From: Batillaria attramentaria
Lineage: Eukaryota > Mollusca > Gastropoda > Batillariidae
Reading direction: 5' to 3'
DNA: 64,000 nucleotides
NCBI GenBank assembly: GCA_018292915.2
Contig: JACVVK020000226.1
Coordinates: 286,001 to 350,000, forward strand
The notes under the pieces were generated by a model. That model saw only the letters and a list, made by a program, of their open reading frames with translations, did not search any database and was not told the origin of the DNA. The translations under genes were made by a program, and so were the position numbers. The first letter of the stretch is position 1; every line of letters starts with the position of its first letter. Shown here in pieces: positions 13,192-24,449 of the stretch.

Positions 13192-16100
13192 AGCAACAAG
13201 GTTTCGTGATGAACAGAATGAAAACGAACTTTTCTTCAACAATGACGATGAAAACGTCTGACCAGCCTACTTTGCCAATTTGGAATTATCTTACGGTTCA
13301 CTGACATTCTGCACAACACTGAGTTACTAAAAGCAACAGAGAGCTCCCTGTACTTAGCAGAAGGTACTCACTCCACAAGAGACCAGGCCGCGTCTTGGAG
13401 AATCTTGGCGTTTGGTGGACACTTGCAACAATACTAAAACAGCACAGGTAATCCGTCCGATATGCACTACTACGGTCCTGAACACTGCAAACAGCACGCC
13501 AGCAGTACGTATAATGCCAGAGGCAAGCGTCACCTGGTGGTTGTAATAGCTATGCACTATACAATGATACGCAGCAGAAACGGCTCGTACCGTGGCAAAG
13601 CTTCGGAATGAGAAACTGGTGTGCCAGCTTGCACAGCCAGAGAAACCAGACCAAAGATGCAGGGCCACACTCGCGTTGTCTCCTATCCCTCGTTCGGTAG
13701 GTATTAACGGCTTCCCCTGTGGAAGATGAAGACCAGCATTGTTCCGCAGTTTCCCCGAATTACGGGGGCAAAGGAGAAGATGAAGTAGAGATAAGTGGCT
13801 CTGAGCTACTTTAGTTCTTCCTCAGTTGAGTGCGATGCCGCCGATTCACCCAGACAATGCACTTGGTGTGCTTTCACAAGCAATTTCCGCACGCACTGAA
13901 GTGACTCGAGAGTCCTGGCAAACAGTCACACTAGCTGGTTCGCGGTTTACCACGTAAACTTTCGAACCAAGCCAGTTCGACTGCCGAAGTATAGCTCCGC
14001 GAAAACCATGGTATCTCAATGACCACAACAATACACAAGTGACACAACCACCAACAGCGAAGAGACCAGAACTCACAGCAACTCGGCCCGCAAACTTACG
14101 ACCCGTTTCCCGAGCACCAGACAAACAAGCGGGGAACTGCCGCTAGCCCGTTCCCGCCTGCCCATCAACGGACAAGAGCCTGAATGGCCAAATTAGCCAA
14201 TCCTCCCCAGCAACAACAAAGGTGGGCAGCCCATGGCCGTCAATACCCCCTGATCTGCTCGACAGTGCGTCCTTTCGTGCCGTGAAGAACACATTACGAG
14301 GGGAAAAGGACACCCACTACTACACCTGGACTGGCGCGAAAAGGCCCCCCCAGTGTCCACTGCAAGAGGTCATCAAGTGACAGTCGGTGGCCAAGGAGAC
14401 ACTGTGGCGCTGTGTGTGGGTGTTGCTTGAGGACGCGCAAGTACTCGTACATAATTAAAACACATGGATGCGTGCAGTTGCTTCGTTACAGCCGCGCACT
14501 GGAACAACTAAAATGCATGCCTTTCATACAAGAAACTGTACATATACACCAACATGGCCAGGAATGGTTCATATTCGGATAATAAACTCACATACACCGG
14601 CGCACACACAAAAACAACACAATTACGAATAACGATGCAGCAGCAACCGAGGCATGGCGTGGGGTTACAGTGACCTCTGCATGAAACAACAGAACGTTAT
14701 CTAACAGGACGTGCACTTGACATTTGAGAGGACGGTTCTGTCAGGGGCTTTGTGGTGACCTTGTCTTTTCCGTGATGCGGTGCCAGCCATCAGGGTTCTC
14801 GTGCCAGGGTCATCCAATAAAGTGTTACAGATAATTGCGCCAATTACCGCAGCGTGTATTGTATATATTGTATCCTGTCTCCTCTGACTCTACAGCTCTT
14901 ATCAGCACTTCTGAGTCCTTATGGGGGCTGAACAACCCGTGTCATCCCACACTCTTGCGACATTTCTTCGTGGGTTGTACTTAATTTATTTTTTCCTGTC
15001 TGCTAAAAGAAAAGTTCAGTATTGAGTGTACCGCAAAAGTTAGGAACAGTTGACAATGACAATGGGCTTGAATGAACAGTTGAGATACCATAAAGAGGAC
15101 TTTTCTTTTGCTGTTGTTTTCCGTGCGTTTGTTCAGTGTTGGGACTTTGTTACTGTTGTTTGTTTTACGAACTATGCTGATGACTTTGCAACACACACAC
15201 ACACCTTTCTACCGCTTACATACACAAGTGTAAAGGTCTTATACTTCAGGCGCAGCGACCACATTCCTTTCACGCCCCCCCCCCCCCCCCCCCGACCCAA
15301 ACAAAAAAGAACAGTTACGACGCTCAGAATAAAAGGATAATTGTTCAGCTGTCAAGAGAAAAAACAAAAACAAAAAAAAACTCATGATCATACACAGAAC
15401 ACTCGACTAAAGACGATAACTAGGGCATCGTGGCATGTACACGAAATATACGCTGGTCGCGTAACTACATTTTTATGCGGTATTCTGCCTTCAGGCAAAG
15501 GCCGACCTCATTAGAAACGATGAAATCAACTCACTACACCGCTACACACATACAAAACACGTCCCCTTCATCACCTGTCAGGCATGCCACCCCGACTTTC
15601 ATCAGGCCGCTCTAAAATTCTTGCCTGACGGGCATACATACCAGTTATCATTTGCTTTGGCCTCTTGCCATTTCAATTCGAAAAGCAATTCGGGGACTGT
15701 TTACGTGATGGGCTCAAATCTTAGATAGCACTCGTTTAAAGCAGCACTTTAAAAAGCAACCCATCCCAACAGTCTGGGGTGCATTTTTTTAAAACTGAAC
15801 TACACCAAGTGAAAACGTTTGCGACGTGCGTTGGCTTTGAAAGCCTAAGAGAGAAGGAATAATTGCCGAAAGAGAATGTGTCCTGCAAAGTCTGCTGCAC
15901 CTCGAACAAACACCAATCCCAGAAAAGCAACAAATAATTTTAATTAGATTTAGTCTGGTAAAGGAGATTAGGATTTCCATTACACATGTGAAAGATACCA
16001 GCTTACATGTACCACACATGCTTGAAATACTCCAGTAACTACTGATCCATAGCGGGCTATCTAATCCGCGAAGCAGCTTCAACTCACGGAAAAGTACACT

Positions 16101-16421
16101 AGTATAAGACTCATAGTCATACCTATACCAAACACCACAAGCCAGCATAAGGGAAAGCAAAGCCAAGCAAAACAATTCTCACGGACCTCTGACGGCGCAT
16201 ACCCGATTCCAAAGAAAGCAATCCCGGTAGATTTCAGGTGTGCGGATTCCCACGCTGACCTTTGTCACCTCTTGCAACCCGTCGGAGGAGATCGAACCGA
16301 AAAATCAAAGCAGGTGGTAATAAGAACAGGTGGTACATGGGCGGTCTGAATCCAGGTCGCTATCGGCGGACTCCCATGCGGGTGCGGTGCGGCTAAAATA
16401 TTCACGTCCAAGTGTTAGTCG

Positions 16422-16445
16422 CTCTCTCTCTCTCTCTCTCTCTCT
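16422..16445. repeat. (CT)n microsatellite
   Basis: Twelve CT units, followed 17 bases later by an A19 run. Confidence 0.9.
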
Positions 16446-17328
16446 GCTGTGCGTGGGCTGGTAAAAAAAAAAAAAAAAAAAAGTAAAGTTGTTCTGACGA
16501 TAAAAGGGCCTGTCTGTACTGCAGCGTAAACCAACACGCCCACTTGTTTGATGCGAGCAACTCCACTCCCGTTTACCTTCATACAAAATATATCTGAATA
16601 CAATCTGTTGCCATTTCTTAACCGGCATTCAGAGACGCTTAGATAATTTCATCATCACAACAAATACAGCTGTTGTTGTTTTTGGTTTTTTTTTTTAACC
16701 TTTCATCGTCATTAACAGTGATCTCACAAGACAGCCGTTCCCAGCCAATACCGCCTCCATAATGACTGACTAAACACAAACTGACTTTTCCTCAGTGCAG
16801 GTAACTTTTTATCTCTTAGTTGGAAAAAAAAATCAGCGTACTAGTCTATAGCTATTACGCATAAGGTCCTGAGAGATACTGAGACAGGGCGATTTTGTTT
16901 TTCGCTATGGACTCTCTAAGCGGGTAGTTTAGGCACAATTACTGACTTACAGAGGTCCTTTACACGGCCAAAATAATGCTGTTAGATAGCCTCGGCAGCA
17001 GCTCACTACCCCGGCTCCATGGAAAACTGGTCAAGCGAGAAACGGCCGCCCGTCTATGGCCGATTATACCGACAAGAGGCCCATCAAAATTTAGATGGAA
17101 AAATCGCTTCACACCATGAGGCACTCGTCCGCTACCGGTACACTGGATTGTGACTGTCGCAAGACATAAATTCTGTTTTCTTGCAGGACCAGTGGCAGGT
17201 AAGGGGGTGGGGTGTGTATCACGCTGCTTTCAATTAACCATAGATCAGCAGTTGTCAACTACCTCAGCCATCAGATAATTAATTGCAAGGACTGAAACCA
17301 AAGTGGATCACCACTGAAATCACTGCCA

Positions 17329-17843
17329 ACTAGAAAGGCAGAAGCCTCCATGGGGTGGGTGGGTGCTTGGGGGTTTAACGTCCTTTTCCACCCCATACCA
17401 GAAGCCTCCATGGCTCCCTTGTGACAAGGGTCAAAGTCATTCACAACAGTATACATTTTTGTGAAGCTCTTGTCACTATCTATCATCATGCCAAGTAAGG
17501 TGACTCTGGCGTTCCGTGTTCCTGGCAATATTACAATTTTCCCCAAAACAGTTTGTATGGCCTTGGCCTTGGGTCAAGGTCATTCAAAGGAGATCTCATC
17601 AATAGATCATTATGCCAAGTTTGATGCCTCTAGTATTTGTAGTTCCTCCAAAAAATGATATGTGTTGAAAGGTCTTCAGGTTGTCTATCACTATAGTATC
17701 AGCATGCCAAGTTTGGTGCCTCCGCTGATTGTACTTGTAGACTCTGAGAAAATGACAATGTTAAAGTTTTTCTGTGCACACACACACACACACAGACGAC
17801 AGAGGGTTATTACATAGACTCCCATTGTTACACAATGGAGCCA
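17329..17843 (-). mobile_element. dispersed repeat, same family as 28403-30646, interrupted by a SINE end
   Basis: Read on the minus strand, this begins TTTTGGCTCCATTGTGTAAC, passes through '(T/C)AGAGTCTACAAG', 'GCACCAAACTTGGCATGCTGAT' type blocks and 'AAGGTCA' half-sites, and ends GGAGCCATGGAGGCTT. All these blocks recur in the same order in the copy at 28403. It has subterminal inverted ends (GGCTCC...GGAGCC), suggesting a non-autonomous DNA element. No transposase is encoded. Confidence 0.65.
17354..17398 (-). mobile_element. 45-bp insertion of only the 3' end of a tRNA-SINE
   Basis: This short segment is the reverse complement of the 3' tail of the SINEs at 45771, 47941 and 60982 (GTGGAAAAGGACGTTAAAC then C/A-rich tail). 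It is flanked on both sides by the same 15 bases, CAGAAGCCTCCATGG, a target-site duplication, and it sits inside the repeat 17329-17843. Confidence 0.7.
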
Positions 17844-18205
17844 AAAAACGTTTACAAACAGAAACACTTGCAGCATATATTATATATAAAGTGCTCACTC
17901 CAATTCATCGCCGTTGCCCGGCTTCACAGGTGCACACACGCTTTATCGCCTACATTGAGGCACCTCTACCACATATATAACAAAACATCCACCCTTGATT
18001 GAAGCTCAACATTTCAGGTATGCGCAAAAAAAAGGTACAACATGCAATTGCAAAAGGTGTCATGTTGATGTGTTGGTAACAAATAACGACGGGTCAAAGG
18101 GAGATCGGGTCTCCCGGCTACACCAGAGACTAGCTAGGCTTGAATGCCACACTAGAAAAACTGGTTTCCAAACCAGCACATGAAGTGCGACCATCAACAT
18201 CACGA

Positions 18206-18232
18206 GCTCTCTCTCTCCCCCCCCCCCCCCTC

Positions 18233-18264
<32 letters not shown>

Positions 18265-18265
18265 G
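18206..18265. repeat. CT/C/CA compound low-complexity tract
   Basis: (CT)n, then C-run, (CT)n and (CA)n in succession. Confidence 0.85.
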
Positions 18266-18742
18266 AGTACTGGTAGCAGTCCACAATCTACATGTGCCAG
18301 ACGAGGTCCCAGGCCGTGGTATTAAAGGTCTATAAAAAGTACACAAACGTCTTACACTCGCGCTACCGATCCCACATGTCAGAAAGAAAGCAGCCTGCCT
18401 ACATATGCATTGTTGGAGCCTGCCCTACTGGCAAAGAAGCGGCATACCGATCTGTCCTGTCTGAAGAACCCGGTGGACCACTGCTGCAAACTTCACGAGT
18501 TACGCCGGCTGAACAGTTCGCCCTCTTCACACATAAACGGACACAACAGAAACACCTTCGCTTTTCTGCACCAAATACACACAACTATACAGCGAAACGC
18601 ACAGAAGGAAGTGTTTTTTTCTTATTCAGAAATGCACCACCAAAACATCAACAACGATTTTTGTTTTTGTTGTTTCGTTACCCATGCAACACTAGCTGTA
18701 TCACTATTAGTATCAGTTTCAAAAACTATTTTGACGCTGTCT

Positions 18743-18855
18743 TTCACTGCTCAAATTAGCCAGTGTTCCTCCAATACTTTGCCAGTGTTCCTCCAATACT
18801 TTGACCAGTGCGTTTTTCACTGCTCAAATTAGCCAGTGTTCCTCCAATACTTTGA
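18743..18855. repeat. short tandem duplication
   Basis: The block 'CACTGCTCAAATTAGCCAG' plus 'TGTTCCTCCAATACTTTG' occurs at 18743 and again at about 18816, with a partial third copy of the second half between them. Confidence 0.85.
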
Positions 18856-19028
18856 CCAGTTACTGTCAGAACTGCATGTGCGCATTATGCTTATTCCAAA
18901 ACAGACTCAAGAATTTACACCTGCTATTTCTTCCACCTTGTGCCAGGTCATGCTGGAATTCAAGTTTACAGCCAAGGTTTTTACTTGTGAAGGAAAGTAT
19001 GTAAGTCTGTTTTTTTTTTTTGGGCTAC

Positions 19029-19029
<1 letters not shown>

Positions 19030-19060
<31 letters not shown>
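19030..19060. repeat. poly-C tract
   Basis: Thirty-one consecutive C directly after a T-run. Confidence 0.9.
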
Positions 19061-19064
<4 letters not shown>

Positions 19065-19968
19065 TGTCCGTCCTTTGTCAGAACAGAGGTGCATTTCTGG
19101 TCAACACACTGAAAAAAACCGACTTGAGGGAGCAGGCAGTGAGGCTGATTAAATGTGTTGGGACTAATGGGAGAGGGTCAGCTTCAGATCATTAACCATG
19201 AAAGTACCACTGAACGCCCCATTTCACACTTGCTTTAACCGATGTTCAACTCTCCTTGATCAAAAACAGCCTGTACACCGACCGCTGACCACACAAACCC
19301 TCGCTCAGTTTTAAGTCTTCAGTTAATCAACCAATATACAGAGAGTTCCAAGTGCAGGTTGACTTTTCCCCAAGCTTTGGGCCTGAAGTCCAAACAGTCT
19401 TACTCAGCTCCAGGCAGCGCTGTTGACAAAGGGAATGCTTAAAATTGTCTTACAGCTTTCAAACACACCAACTGTATGTGAAATGCTGTGTACTGACTTT
19501 CACCCTTTCCCTTGATGGTACAGTGCAACATAATGGACAAGAATACAGAAAACCTCAGCAATGAAGAAAGGTGACTGTTGAATAATAAATGTGTCCAATC
19601 TGTTTACCAGCAAGGTGGTGATGTTCCTTATCCATAAGGTCAGTAACTGAGTCCTTGAGAATGCCTCATTTCTTCAATTACAATACTAGAGGTTGCTGGA
19701 GGCCCCACAAACCGTTCCTCCCTCCCCAGTCCCCTACAAAACGAGGTTTTTCCTGTCACCTTATAAGTTATAACCTGCCCTAAACTTACAGAATGTCATA
19801 GGCACAAGTAACATGACACATGACAGCCCAGCACACTCCTGCCCTGGCTTGTTCAATACTGCGGTTGCCGATTCTCGTTATAGCGCGTGAACATGCGTGA
19901 ACGTGCGCGGTTTTGGACCGAGACTGGGCTTGATAGACTCGGCATGTGGGCTGCTCGAGTCACACACG

Positions 19969-20214
19969 ATGCCGCACTACCACTGCGTTGCGATCGGCTG
20001 CCAAAATGGCTCGAGAAAATCAGATAAGCTGGAGAAATTTCCAGAGATGGTCTTACCTAATGGTGAGATCGTTCAGTTTGAGCCCTTTCCTTCAAAAGTT
20101 TCAGAGCCGAGACTCAGAAATTTGTGGATAAAAGCGATTCGAAGGCAGAACTTATCCGCGTGGCAAGACCGAGTCTCTTGGTTGAAGCGACTGCCGATCT
20201 GCTTCAAGTGCTAA
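19969..20214 (+). CDS. THAP-like zinc-finger fragment (first exon or relic)
   Basis: The ATG at 19969 opens a frame of 81 residues to a stop at 20214. It starts MPHYHCVAIGC (the C-x4-C pair and initiator-Met-Pro typical of THAP DNA-binding domains), has FEPFP (the family's F-x-x-FP block) and LWIKAIRR (the W...aiRR block), but lacks the expected C-x2-H-F end. It closes with ICFKC and a stop. A longer loop than usual lies between the first cysteines and FEPFP. THAP domains occur both in host transcription factors and in P-element-type transposases. No continuing exon or transposase was found downstream, so this could be exon 1 of a spliced gene or a dead transposon piece. Confidence 0.4.
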   Translation: MPHYHCVAIGCQNGSRKSDKLEKFPEMVLPNGEIVQFEPFPSKVSEPRLRNLWIKAIRRQNLSAWQDRVSWLKRLPICFKC

Positions 20215-23200
20215 AGTGATAAGCTGCGCTTTTGTGTAGCCACTAAAACGCACGCCCCTGTCTTTCAGATATTTTTTTCAGTTCAGGAACTTTCATTGAT
20301 TTAATTTTATCGCGAACATCTTTGCCGGTCGAAACGCTCACGTTGCTCGCCATCGCATGCATAGCCCACATCATGGGGGACCGTTTGCGTCTCCGGCGAC
20401 GGAGAGCATCCGACTCTGCGTAACCGGCAACCGCGGTATTGCTGCCACATCAAACCAGGCAACACTGTCAACATTACAGATGCACTATCCTCAAACAGTG
20501 CTGTTCCACTTTGGACAGCTATTACATGTAGTATATAAAATTTGATACATTATTAAACACAGGGCATCCTGAGCCACTAGACAGGCAGGAATTTTGCTTA
20601 TTATTATAATGGAACAAAACTGTAGAAGTACAACAACAAGTATTATCCTCATTAACAGTTCAGTAATTAAGACACACATGATAAGAACAGTCAGACCAGA
20701 ATATTAATCTACCCCAAACAGGCACTCATCTAACCACTCAGAAAAGAGCAAAAGTGTGCCAAAGGAGGAACTGCACTACTTTGAGGTTTGCCTTCTGAGA
20801 AACTCAAAGACTTGGAGACTGTGAGTACCAGATTAAGCTTGCTGACAAGTGCCCAACAGACAAATCTTGATCGGATGAAGGTGGGAAAAGCCCAGGTGCC
20901 AAGAGTTGTAGTTCTTGGCAGGCTCCAATCTTAGGGACCTTAGGGCTGGTAACAGCGGTATCAAAGCAGGAAAGCTCATGTAAACTTTTATAGCTCAGAA
21001 GGGCGGCCTTAACTTGGCTGAAAGAAATGCAGAAGAAACTTGATGAAGGGCTGTTGAGCTGTACCCAAATTAAACACCATCTAATACAGGTTTTATCAAT
21101 CTGCAGCTCAGTAGCCCCTCCCCCCCCCCCCCCCCACCCCACATCCCAACACTCTCTCTCTCTCTCTCTACACGTAATGACTAAATTTTCAGTGTGTGGG
21201 ATGATTCAAGAGAGAATAACATGGAGTGCTCAATGAAGCAGATTTCTTTTTCCCCCATGAACAAAACTCAAAACTGTCAGCTTAACTAACAGATAAGAAT
21301 GAACAACTTCAGCTGAATAAGTATCTGCCTATATCATAGTATGATTCACCTCTACTGCTATTCTGTGCCAAAGGCATCTGTGATATATATGTATCTCTGT
21401 AGATATCCATGTCTGTAACATCTCCTATCCAATTAATGCCGTGACCAATGATTACTGAATACTAGTAATGAAGACATGCCTGTATGAGTCCTTGCCTTCC
21501 TTATGAAAGTTTTTAAGTTTAAATTAATTTTAATCTTTTTAAGTACAGCCATTGGAGTGCATGAAAAATTGACACACCACAGATTTGGGGCTAGCAAACA
21601 GTAAAAACACCTAGAGCTGCTGGTCAGTTTTAACTGGGTCAGAGTATCCACAGGCATGATCTAGGCTGCATTTAGTAATATAGCATACATGCTCTAATGA
21701 CCTCCATTTGGAACTATTTCAGTGTTTGTGAGAAGCTACAGCACAGGCCCCTGGGAACTGACAAAGTTAATTGTTTAAAAAATGGTAAAACTGAAAGCAG
21801 CAACATGTATTATAAGAATTAAGATGATTTCATGATACACTGATTGAACTGCTTGAAGAACCCAAACAATACAAAATGCATATATTCACGGGGCTGTGGC
21901 TTTACGTTTTGCACTTCGTATTTCATGGTCTCTGATTTTACTTTTACATTTTTTTTTTATTTATTTATTTATTTATTTATTTTATTTTATTTTTTTTTAT
22001 TTTTTTTTTTGGGGGGGGGGGTATTCTTGGCAGGAGGTGTGGTCAGATCTTTAGGACGACGAACACCTGTAAATGCAGGAGCGAGAGATGCTTAACTCAT
22101 AAACAGCACTTTTGAATTTGATCGGAACTCATCATAAATGAACGTGCGTCGGTAACGTCAGAGCCATACACACCTGCATGTTGACGCTATCGCAGCAACA
22201 GAGCGTGAACAGACGACACTGAAAGCTGACGTCTATGGTGTCTCAGTAGCGCACGAAACTGTGTCACCGACGTCTGCTTATCATCATAGACGAAGTAAAC
22301 AATACACGTACCTAAATGAGCTGTTCGCTGGTCAGCTTACTCTCCTCTTGCTTTCGTCCACTTTCATGCAGAAATGGTTGCTAGAGAAGAAGAAAAGTTC
22401 ACATGTGTCCCGTTTCTTTGATCTGTGAACCGCCTTGGATCGCGAAACGCCCGGATGTTACATACCTCTGCGTCATCGGGATTTCACGAGAGGGGCCTTC
22501 TCAAAAGTGTGATCTGCTACAGTGTTTCAGAGCGGTAGTCTAGCGCCAGACCATAATCCACGAGCCGATTTCGCCTCTCATGGATGGTGGTGACGTCACA
22601 GTCGAAGCGAGCTGAGTAGCGCCAGACTGCTCCGAACTGACACACGTATAGACTGTCCCCCACATTTCACATGAATCGTGTCAGTTTGCCCAGTACATGC
22701 ATGGTTATTACCTATAAAGATGCTGGAGTGTGTGGAAACGGTCTTGAGTTTTACCTAGGCAGTGTTAAGATCTGTGAAGAACTGAGCTATTTCAACTGCC
22801 ACTGACTTCACTGAGTGTACACAAAATGAAGCCACCATTTTCACCCTATTTTCCACGCCACTGTGGTTTCTTGGCCGGGCCGGCATTGAGGCGCTTTATT
22901 GTGATAGTATTTCATTATTTGCATTCCTCAGCTCCTGCGTGTCTCTTCCTTTCAATTCAGCCTAGATTTGTACCACTGCACTTTCGAAAGTCCACAGCGC
23001 CGGCCCTTTCGATTCCCGAGTTCCCTCCTATGGCCCCGATTTTTGCTTGCTTTTGAGTTTGTTCAGTTGTCAAAACCGAAGCAGTCGATAAAATGGGAAT
23101 CTCCTGAAATTGGATCGAAATGGCGAACGGAAATAAAAATACGAGGTCTACAGTATGAATGATTTTTCTGCCATCATCCCCGTCCCACCGCCCTCCTCAC

Positions 23201-24400
23201 GTCACACTCCAAGCAGACGACAAATCTTTGGCGGAAGCCAATGGTCCCCACCTTGGTTGTCATGCGCGAACGGACACATGAAAGGCTTACTATGAAGGGG
23301 TGTCAGGGTTACGTAGCGCGTTTAACAACCAATTCAGTTTCTTGTACAACGTTGATTCCCCCCAACATACGATAGAATATGTTATTCAACATAGATTTGA
23401 ACAATTAGCAACAAGCACCGGTCCAGTCAGCAATCCTGAGATATTCGCAGTTGTGGGGGAAAAAGTATATCCACCTTCAGTAACTGGACTTGGCTAAGTA
23501 TGGCGGGAATCAAACACGAGGCTATTTGATGTGCTAGGGCGGTCGAGGTGCTGTGCTGTTCTCAAAATCCGAAAGGTAACGAAGAACTAATCACGAGAAA
23601 CAGTTCTTATTGGAATACAATACACCTCTTCCACGTGCTGAATGACTAATAGTAAGATTGTTGGAAGTTTGTTCCCTTGTAATGATTTTTTCCAACTTCT
23701 GGACGCCGCCATGACATCAAGTTGCAACATCCGGTGACGATGGCCGAAGACTCCTGTCTCCACCTCGGTCGAAATCTTTATTCCGGATTGCATCGTTTTA
23801 GATGCCTTGACATGTTATATTAACTGCTTTTTCTGTACGTTGTGTCGTCTTGGAGCAACTTTTTAAAAAAGCTTAGAGGACGCTAAGAGGACGTGGTAGT
23901 TTTCCCATTTTGGTTAGAACGTCACGTTCGCTTACGACGACCCAAACGGCAAGAAGTTGGCAACGATAGGTCCAGTCCGTGTTAGGTCATTCCATTCTTG
24001 GTCTCATAGTTTTATTTACACTGTTTCATTTGAAGTGTAATCATTAGTGTCGTACTTTTCCCAAAGCCCAGATTAAAAATGAAAATGGGAGCAAAGTAAA
24101 CTGAAATAACATTAAAACGGGAGCAAGAATACCTCAGCTACAAGTGTGTGTGTGTGTGACCAGTTTCCTTGAAAGTTGAATATTCTGTTGTTTGCTAATG
24201 CAGCATAGCCATTACTGTCTGTTCCTACCCTCACAGCCATGGCACTAGATTGATAAACTTGTATGTATTGCAAAAAATACTTATTTTGCTTGATAGTTTG
24301 CCCTGAACAAGCTGTCCCATTGGTTAAAAATTTGAGTAATTAACTAATTTACTTCGGTATTAAAATTAGAGATTCAGAGAAATATTCGGTTTTTGTTGCA
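20215..24400. other. spacer upstream of the Tudor gene
   Basis: No supportable exon. Holds a poly-C run (21119-21135), a (TTTA)n/poly-T/poly-G stretch (21950-22020) and a perfect CRE palindrome TGACGTCA at 22591. The 22.1-23.0 kb part is less AT-rich than its surroundings. A TTTTGTTGCAG acceptor ending at 24401 suggests that the Tudor gene has a noncoding first exon somewhere in this stretch. Confidence 0.4.
21957..22020. repeat. (TTTA)n, poly-T and poly-G tract
   Basis: About seven TTTA units pass into T-rich sequence and an 11-base G run. Confidence 0.85.
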
Positions 24401-24449
24401 GTATTTAAGCGAGCAGTTACAGCAACAGCTGTCACAGTAATCTGCAGAG

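Larger units (their letters stand above)
6430..19860. other. long gene-free stretch with microsatellites and homopolymers
   Basis: I read both strands and found no exon with family resemblance. Open frames here are short and of low complexity or shadow composition. Contents I can name: (CA)n at 7462-7506, 8558-8599 and 13145-13191, (GACA)n at 13112-13130, (CT)n at 16422-16445, poly-C near 10951, 15277 and 19030-19060, and the dispersed repeat at 17329-17843. Regions 8.9-10.5 kb and 13.4-14.4 kb are relatively CpG-rich and could hold a promoter, but nothing specific shows it. Confidence 0.5.

Noticed and set aside
22826..23056. 76-residue plus-strand frame upstream of the Tudor gene
   Set aside because: No family resemblance, splice support or repeat; consistent with chance.
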